A stretch of 6,421 bases of DNA from an uncultured Erysipelotrichaceae bacterium (lineage in GTDB: Bacteria > Bacillota_I > Bacilli_A > RFN20 > CAG-826), in assembly GCA_900321535.1 (NCBI GenBank), contig ONWJ01000224.1:1-6421 (forward strand). The letters run 5' to 3'. Under the pieces are notes generated by a model. It was given only the letters and a program-made list of their open reading frames with translations. It did not search any database and was not told the origin of the DNA. This document shows, piece by piece, positions 1-4,222 of this stretch (positions within the stretch are counted from its first letter, which is position 1; the number at the start of each line of letters is the position of its first letter). A program made the translations under genes and the position numbers.

Positions 1-300
1 AAAGTTACAGTAATTGATTATACATTCCGAGGATTGAGCGCTTTAGAAGAACTTGATCTTCCAAATTCAGTTGAATCTATTAAAACTTATAGTGTTCATG
101 GATGCTCTTCATTAAAAACATTATGGCTTTCAAAAGCACTTAAAAGCATGGAAATGTATTCTATTTTTGAGTGTCCTATTGAAAATTTGCATTTCAAAGG
201 CACTAAGGAAGAGTGGAATAAAATAAGCAAGGAAAATAACTGGCGTTATAACATTGCAACTAATGTTGTTCACTGCACTGATGGCGATGTTGCTATTTAA
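1..300 (+). CDS. BspA-type leucine-rich repeat (LRR_5) protein, C-terminal part (5' end outside window)
   Basis: Reading frame 1 is open from the first base to TAA at 298-300 and gives 99 residues. The frame has no stop at the left edge, so the true start is outside the window; the TTG at 34 is an internal Leu codon. The residues show LRR_5/BspA repeats: 'GLSALEELDLPNSVESI' (11-27), then 'GCSSLKTLWLSKALKSM' (about 34-50), then a divergent last unit with 'FECPIENLHFKGT'. The end 'GTKEEWNKI...NNW...VVHCTDGDV' is the typical C-terminal cap of these proteins. BspA-like proteins are usually secreted or surface exposed and mediate adhesion or host contact; that role is family knowledge only. No LPXTG motif or membrane anchor is seen at the C-terminus, so any export signal or anchor would be upstream. 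The gene is about 32% GC by hand count, well below the roughly 45% sampled in the genes downstream. Family assignment is confident; exact function is unknown. Confidence 0.88.
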   Translation, partial: KVTVIDYTFRGLSALEELDLPNSVESIKTYSVHGCSSLKTLWLSKALKSMEMYSIFECPIENLHFKGTKEEWNKISKENNWRYNIATNVVHCTDGDVAI

Positions 301-328
301 TAAATAAGGATACTTAAACAGTATTGAG

Positions 329-359
329 ACCGATTAGGCTAACCGCCTAGTCGGTTTTT
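329..359 (+). terminator. Rho-independent terminator after the LRR protein gene
   Basis: Arm ACCGATTAGGC (329-339) pairs over 11 bp, with one G-U wobble, with GCCTAGTCGGT (345-355) around the 5-nt loop TAACC. A run of five T (355-359) follows. It lies 29 nt after the LRR stop and ends that transcript, so the GNAT gene should have its own promoter. Confidence 0.9.
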
Positions 360-398
360 ATCTATAATTTCAATGAGAAATAATTCTCGTTATGTGTC

Positions 399-426
399 TT
401 GGAAAAGGACTAATACAAAGTATTAA
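399..426 (+). promoter_or_regulatory. Possible promoter for the GNAT gene
   Basis: TTGGAA (399-404) and TATTAA (421-426) are separated by 16 nt, each matching 4 of 6 consensus positions. A perfect TATAAT is present at 363-368, but nothing resembling a -35 box lies 16-18 nt upstream of it; that region is the terminator hairpin. A promoter is expected somewhere in 360-470, but which box is used cannot be decided from sequence alone. Confidence 0.25.
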
Positions 427-452
427 GGCATTATTATGGAGAGCCTTTTTTC
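425..452 (+). promoter_or_regulatory. Terminator-like hairpin in the leader of the GNAT gene
   Basis: AAGGC (425-429) can pair with GCCTT (443-447) around a 13-nt loop, and T446-T451 form a six-T run. The form is that of a weak intrinsic terminator, placed 43 nt before the ATG. A competing hairpin TAATAC/GTATTA (411-416 with 420-425) shares base 425 with it, so the two might be alternatives, as in an attenuator. The stem is only 5 bp and could be chance in AT-rich DNA. Confidence 0.25.
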
Positions 453-495
453 CTGAAGATCAGGGCGGTGGCTTATAAACAAGGAGATAAAAGAT

Positions 496-1029
496 ATGCC
501 TTCAAAAGCAAAAGAAATCACATTAGAAAAGATTACTTATAAGAACTACGTTAAGGTTCTTTGGGGATTAACGGTCGCTAGAGATCAAAAGAATTTCGTG
601 GCTAGTAACGTCGGTTCTTTAGCAGAAGCCTACGTTGCTATCACAAATGGGGGTGTCGCCCTTCCTTTTGCTATTTGCAGGGACAAGAAACCAATTGGCT
701 TTTTGATGATTGGCTATGGCCTTTCGGATGACGATGACCTTGAAGAAGAAGATCCTGCCTTCGTTGAGATGGCGAAGAAAAGTTACTGTGTATGGAGATT
801 TATGATCGACAAGCGTTATCAACGTAGAGGGTATGGGAGAATCGCCATGCAGCTTGCGCTAGATTATATTCGCACATTCCCATGTGGCAAAGCCGAAACC
901 TGCTGGCTCAGCTATGAACCTGAAAATGTCGTGGCCAAGAAACTGTATTTATCCTTTGGTTTTGTGGAACAGCCCCAGTTTTATAAAGGCGGGGAGGGCG
1001 AAGAAATGCCCGCAATCTTAAAGTTATAG
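496..1029 (+). CDS. GNAT-family N-acetyltransferase, BltD/spermine-spermidine acetyltransferase-like
   Basis: A 177-residue cytoplasmic protein of normal length for a single GNAT domain. The start is well supported: AAGGAG at 481-486 lies 9 nt before the ATG. GNAT enzymes move the acetyl group of acetyl-CoA to an amine. The acetyl-CoA pyrophosphate loop is seen as 'QRRGYG' (109-114), inside 'WRFMIDKRYQRRGYGRIAMQLAL', which fits the Q/R-x-x-G-x-G/A rule. The late conserved segment 'ENVVAKKLYLSFGF' (143-156) carries the usual Asn (144) and Tyr (151). The arrangement 'PIGFLMIGYG' (66-75), acidic stretch, then 'VWRFMIDKRYQ' resembles BltD of Bacillus subtilis, which acetylates spermine and spermidine, so a polyamine or other small amine is the best guess. 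The stretch 'LSDDDDLEEEDPAF' (76-89) is notably acidic and could favour a cationic substrate (inference). The gene stands alone between a terminator and a gene-free gap. Family is sure; substrate is not. Confidence 0.9.
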   Translation: MPSKAKEITLEKITYKNYVKVLWGLTVARDQKNFVASNVGSLAEAYVAITNGGVALPFAICRDKKPIGFLMIGYGLSDDDDLEEEDPAFVEMAKKSYCVWRFMIDKRYQRRGYGRIAMQLALDYIRTFPCGKAETCWLSYEPENVVAKKLYLSFGFVEQPQFYKGGEGEEMPAILKL

Positions 1030-1100
1030 GAATGGTTATTTCTCTTCTTCGCAGTCGGGCAGCATAATCATTTAGAGGCGAAACAGAGAACTATTAGACC

Positions 1101-1249
1101 GACTTTGAAAACGGTAATTTCTTTATCAATTTGTTGAAAAAAAGGCTGATTTGCAAAGAAAATTCGATAATGCGGTCATTCAAAGCCTCATTTGCAAACG
1201 GGTGATGAATAAGTTTCAAGAGGCCATTATAGATAAGATGTCCGAATAA
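1101..1249 (+). pseudogene. Possible decayed 3' end of an unidentified gene, frameshifted in an A-run
   Basis: One frame reads 'DFENGNFFINLLKK' from 1101 up to the A7 run at 1137-1143. After a one-base shift in that run, the next frame continues 'ADLQRKFDNAVIQSLICKR' and 'VMNKFQEAIIDKMSE' to TAA at 1247-1249. The joined peptide has the look of a real helical, charged protein end. Each frame alone is short and has no start codon with a ribosome binding site; frame stops occur at 1095-1097 and 1115-1117. I do not recognise the family. It may be a remnant of a gene lost upstream, or a chance open stretch. Confidence 0.25.
1142..1198. repeat. Imperfect 16-bp direct repeat with palindromic TTTGCAAA cores
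   Basis: AAGGCTGATTTGCAAA (1142-1157) and AAGCCTCATTTGCAAA (1183-1198) match at 14 of 16 positions. Copies start 41 bp apart, close to four helical turns. The shared ATTTGCAAA contains the perfect 8-bp palindrome TTTGCAAA (1150-1157 and 1191-1198). It could be a pair of operator half-sites, but it lies inside the possible gene remnant and may be coincidence. Confidence 0.3.
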
Positions 1250-1289
1250 TAAAGATTGCCGAAGAAAGATATGATTACTCTTTCGTCGC

Positions 1290-1317
1290 TTGGTTTGCTG
1301 ATGGGTTACTATATATT
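1290..1317 (+). promoter_or_regulatory. Possible promoter of the acyltransferase-ligase operon
   Basis: TTGGTT (1290-1295), 16 nt, then TATATT (1312-1317; 5 of 6 matches to TATAAT). This would give a leader of about 45 nt before the ATG at 1368. The -35 box is weak (TTG only), so the call rests mainly on the -10 element and its position. Confidence 0.3.
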
Positions 1318-1367
1318 TTTTGCCGTTTTTCTATCTTAAACTCGCGCGCACGGAGTAGAATACCCAT

Positions 1368-2549
1368 ATGCAGAAGCAAAGATCAGGCGCCCAAGACGCC
1401 GCCAAAGGAATCATGATCATCTCGGTCGTTTTCTTTCATTGCCTGATGATGACATATACCAATCATGGTGAGTCGATCCAATCGTTCAATATCCTAATGG
1501 CGTTGTTCCCGTTTTTATTAAGCGCCTTCTTCTTTTATACCGGCTATAACTACGTTTCTAACGACCGCAGCTATAAAGAAAATATCGCTAGAAGAGCAAA
1601 ACAACTTTTGATTCCAATGGCTTTTGCCTTTGTGATTTCAACACTTCTTATCTCATCTATGGAACTCGCTTTCCATCATGATAACCCTATGGGAACGCTC
1701 CGCGATTTAGGCAACAGCGTTCTTTATTCTTTGATGTCTGAGCCACTCGCTCTCATGATTGGTTTCCCAAAAGAAGGCGGCATCGTTTTTGAGGTTGTTT
1801 TGGCGCTTGGCCTATTATGGTTCCTTTACGCTTTGTTCATCTGCTCGCTTTTCTTCTTCTGGCTGGTCAAATACACGAATAAACGCCTTTCTACCTTGAT
1901 TTCGGTTGTATTGTTGTTGCTCGTTTTAGCTTTTTGCCTTGGCCAATTTGTCGGCAATTATCTCCCTTATACCGTGCAATGCTATCCTGTGATTTTAGCC
2001 ATTATGCTTACTGCGGCCTATCTAAGAAAATCCAACTTCCTTGATAAAGAGATCGTCACCAAGAAAGATTTCGTTTTGCACGGAATCAATGCCTTGATTG
2101 CAGAAGGTCTTATCGTTGGAACGTGTCTTGTTTGCTATTTCCTATTCGGGGCTACCACAGTTGGCTCTCTCCCTGGCGGCATGTTCGATGTGAAAATCAA
2201 AGGTTTTGATGCGTTCGTCTCCTTTGGGTTTGGGCTGCTTGGAACCTATTTTATCCATACACTTTGCCGTTTGATCGTGCGCGTTCCAGTTCTAGGAAAA
2301 TGCTTGCAGTGGGTTGGCAATCATTCGGCGTTGTTCTACTTGTTCCACCCGATTTTCTTAGAGCTCGCCGCGATTGCAATCTTCCAAAAGCAAATCCGGT
2401 TAGGAAGGGCCCAAGCGTTTGTCTATCTCCCTGTTGTTTTAGGGTTGCTGGTTTTAACCTGCTTATTGATCGATTTCATTATCAAATCGCGGAAAAAGAA
2501 ACGTGAGCAAAAGGCCCTCGTAGACGGTGAGCCGCCGAAGGAAGAATGA
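1368..2549 (+). CDS. Membrane acyltransferase, acyltransferase-3 (AT3) family
   Basis: A 393-residue multipass membrane protein. AT3 proteins move acyl groups (often acetyl) to sugars, lipids or peptidoglycan at the cell envelope. Features seen: the opening 'DAAKGIMIISVVFFHC' (10-25) matches the D-x-x-K-G-I...H start of the family, with the likely catalytic His24 in the first membrane helix; 'PFLLSAFFFYTGY' (48-60) matches the F-x-F-x-S/T-G-Y region; 'ARRAKQLLIP' (74-83) is the conserved basic loop; 'WFLYALF' (151-157) and 'VGNHSALFYLFHP' (316-328) are the typical mid and late motifs. About ten hydrophobic helices are visible, and the tail 'KSRKKKREQK' (373-382) is basic and probably cytoplasmic. 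No extra SGNH domain is fused. Start: ATG 1368 is the first ATG after an in-frame TAG (1356-1358), with GGAG at 1352-1355, a somewhat long 12-nt spacing. The stop is 1 nt before the next gene's ATG, so the two are almost surely co-expressed. The acceptor is unknown. Confidence 0.9.
   Translation: MQKQRSGAQDAAKGIMIISVVFFHCLMMTYTNHGESIQSFNILMALFPFLLSAFFFYTGYNYVSNDRSYKENIARRAKQLLIPMAFAFVISTLLISSMELAFHHDNPMGTLRDLGNSVLYSLMSEPLALMIGFPKEGGIVFEVVLALGLLWFLYALFICSLFFFWLVKYTNKRLSTLISVVLLLLVLAFCLGQFVGNYLPYTVQCYPVILAIMLTAAYLRKSNFLDKEIVTKKDFVLHGINALIAEGLIVGTCLVCYFLFGATTVGSLPGGMFDVKIKGFDAFVSFGFGLLGTYFIHTLCRLIVRVPVLGKCLQWVGNHSALFYLFHPIFLELAAIAIFQKQIRLGRAQAFVYLPVVLGLLVLTCLLIDFIIKSRKKKREQKALVDGEPPKEE
2538..2542 (+). 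promoter_or_regulatory. Ribosome binding site that decides the ligase start
   Basis: AAGGA at 2538-2542, within the last codons of the acyltransferase gene, lies 8 nt before ATG 2551. The alternative in-frame GTG at 2527 would add eight residues (MSRRRKND) but has no good Shine-Dalgarno sequence before it. ATG 2551 is therefore preferred, giving near-overlapping stop and start and likely translational coupling. Confidence 0.75.
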
Positions 2550-2550
2550 T

Positions 2551-4203
2551 ATGGATTACAAGAAATTCGAAATCGGCAACTATCTGTTCGAGGATATCTA
2601 TAAAGCCGGCGATGATCAAAAACGTCTTCCTGGCATTTGGTTTGAAAACCTCGTTTACACTTATGAAGAAATTGAAAGAAGCGTGGATTATTACGCGCAT
2701 TTTTTAGCCGATAGGGGAGTGAAGAAGGGCGACCATGTTGGCTTGCTTGGCGTCAATAGCTATAACTGGCTGATCGCGTTCTATGCGATTGTCCGCGTTG
2801 GCGGCGTCGCGGTTTTGATCAATTACATGGCAAGGCATGAAACCTTAGTAGATTTGCTTAAGGATACCGATTGCCAATACTTATGCTATGGCAAGTTCAC
2901 CCAGCTCATCAAAAAAGAGCATGAGATGGAAGACCTTCTCAAAGAAACAGGCATGTCTCAAGAAAACGCCTTCTCCATCCAGCATTGCGATCTTGATTTC
3001 AAAGATATCCTTCAAAAGGAGGCCATTGTTCCTTTCCTCTCCCCAATTCCAAGAGAAGAAGATAGCAAAAGGACATCCTATATCATCTTTACCACCGGCA
3101 CGACATCTAAGCCAAAACCAGCGATGCTAAGCCAGTATAGTTTGATGAATCTCATCTATTTGAATCTCTCCCCATTAGACCCGATCTTCCATCGGCGATT
3201 CTATTGCTTACTGCCGATGTTCCATTGTTTCGGCCTTTTGGTCGTTAATGGTTACCTAGCGTTCCATAAGACGGTATATCTCAATACCTTGGTCAATAAG
3301 GTGAAGATCTACAAAGAATTCTTGAAGAACAAATGCGGCGTTTATGCATCCGTCAGCATCATCTATGACCAATTGGCGAAAACCCCTTTCTGGTGGTTCC
3401 ATGGGAATCGATTCATCAAACATTGCATTGTCGGTGGAGGATTCACCTCCGAAGAAGAATTCAAGTTTTTGGAACGGAAATATGGCAAAGGCAAATTCAT
3501 GAATGGCTATGGCCAGACCGAATGCTCTCCGTTGATTTCTTTGGTGTATCCAGATTCCCCTCATATCAAGCAAAGAACTACCGTCGGCATCCCAATGCGA
3601 GGCATCGAATTGGCCTTCATGGATCCTGCTACCAAGAAGCTGCTCCCAAAAGGCCAAGAAGGCGAGATTTTGGTCAAAGGATATAACGTCTTCAACGGCT
3701 ATTACAAAAAGCCAAAAGAGGAGCAGCCTTTTGATGAAAACGGGTATCTCCACACTGGCGATTTAGGGTATCTCGATGAAGATGGCTATCTGGTCTTAAG
3801 TGGAAGAATCAAGGACATCATCATCCGCAAAGGCGAGAACATCTCACCTAGAGAAATCGAAGACGAATTAAGGAAGTTTCCCGAATTTGGTGGGGTACGT
3901 GTATTGGGTTTTCCGTCTGTTGACGAAGGTGAATACATCATTGGCTGCGTCGAATTGATTAAAAAACCGCTTCATTTTTCCGAGCGGAAATACTTAGATG
4001 AAATGCGTAAGCGATTGCCTAATATCAAAATCCCGGCCCATATCGTTTATATGAGACGCTTCCCCTTAAACGCGAATGGCAAGCTCGATGAAGTGAAACT
4101 AAGAGAAATCTGCATGCTTAAGATCGCTCGCTTCCTCGATGAAGAGGTTCTGGCGAGGAAGACAAGGAAACTCATGGAAGAATCGAACAAGAAGAGGCGT
4201 TGA
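2551..4203 (+). CDS. AMP-forming acyl ligase / acyl-CoA synthetase (ANL superfamily)
   Basis: A 550-residue cytoplasmic enzyme, normal length for the acyl-CoA synthetase branch. ANL enzymes join a carboxylic acid to ATP to form acyl-AMP, then pass the acyl group to CoA or a carrier protein. Core motifs in order: P-loop A3 'IFTTGTTSKPKPAM' (179-192), A4 'PMFHCFG' (222-228), A5 'NGYGQTECSP' (318-327), A7 'YLHTGDLGYLDEDGYL' (399-414), A8 hinge 'GRIKDIIIRKGENISPREIE' (418-437), and A10 'PLNANGKLDEVKL' (505-517) with Lys511 as the expected adenylation lysine. All catalytic landmarks are present, so the enzyme should be active. The P-loop is unusual: Ser186 and Pro190 replace the two later glycines of the usual S-G-T-T-G-x-P-K-G pattern. 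No carrier domain is fused and none is encoded nearby. As the second gene of an operon with a membrane acyltransferase, it probably supplies that enzyme's activated acyl donor (inference). The acid used cannot be told from sequence alone. Confidence 0.92.
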   Translation: MDYKKFEIGNYLFEDIYKAGDDQKRLPGIWFENLVYTYEEIERSVDYYAHFLADRGVKKGDHVGLLGVNSYNWLIAFYAIVRVGGVAVLINYMARHETLVDLLKDTDCQYLCYGKFTQLIKKEHEMEDLLKETGMSQENAFSIQHCDLDFKDILQKEAIVPFLSPIPREEDSKRTSYIIFTTGTTSKPKPAMLSQYSLMNLIYLNLSPLDPIFHRRFYCLLPMFHCFGLLVVNGYLAFHKTVYLNTLVNKVKIYKEFLKNKCGVYASVSIIYDQLAKTPFWWFHGNRFIKHCIVGGGFTSEEEFKFLERKYGKGKFMNGYGQTECSPLISLVYPDSPHIKQRTTVGIPMRGIELAFMDPATKKLLPKGQEGEILVKGYNVFNGYYKKPKEEQPFDENGYLHTGDLGYLDEDGYLVLSGRIKDIIIRKGENISPREIEDELRKFPEFGGVRVLGFPSVDEGEYIIGCVELIKKPLHFSERKYLDEMRKRLPNIKIPAHIVYMRRFPLNANGKLDEVKLREICMLKIARFLDEEVLARKTRKLMEESNKKRR

Positions 4204-4215
4204 ACCTCTTCTTTT
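4189..4215. terminator. Terminator between convergent genes, overlapping the ligase stop
   Basis: AAGAAGAGG (4189-4197) pairs perfectly over 9 bp with CCTCTTCTT (4205-4213) around a 7-nt loop that contains the ligase TGA (4201-4203). Four T (4212-4215) follow on the plus strand. The permease gene on the minus strand ends at 4223, and the same hairpin could stop its transcript too, though on that side the T-run is broken (CTTCTTGTT). Confidence 0.7.
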
Positions 4216-4222
4216 CAATTGG

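Larger units (their letters stand above)
1030..1367. other. 338-bp gap between the GNAT gene and the acyltransferase operon; no intact gene
   Basis: No convincing complete coding region is seen on either strand. The gap holds a possible gene remnant (1101-1249), an imperfect 16-bp direct repeat (1142-1157 and 1183-1198), a small stem GAAAGA/TCTTTC (1264-1269 with 1279-1284) without a T-run, and a possible promoter near 1290-1317. No clear terminator for the GNAT gene was found directly after its stop. Confidence 0.7.

Noticed and set aside
363..368. Perfect TATAAT box after the first terminator
   Set aside because: No reasonable -35 hexamer at 16-18 nt upstream, where the terminator hairpin lies; kept only as a remark under the promoter entry.
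619..822. 67-codon minus-strand open frame in the GNAT gene
   Set aside because: Antisense to the conserved GNAT region; no family features.
1131..1150. Programmed -1 frameshift site at A7
   Set aside because: The incoming frame has no start codon with ribosome binding site and no long open frame upstream, so decay or chance is a better explanation.
1264..1284. GAAAGA/TCTTTC hairpin as a terminator for the GNAT gene
   Set aside because: Only 6 bp with a 9-nt loop, no T-run after it, and more than 230 nt from the GNAT stop.
3256..3753. 165-codon minus-strand open frame inside the ligase gene
   Set aside because: Fully antisense to conserved ANL motifs A5 to A7, which explain the sequence; no recognisable domain in the shadow frame.
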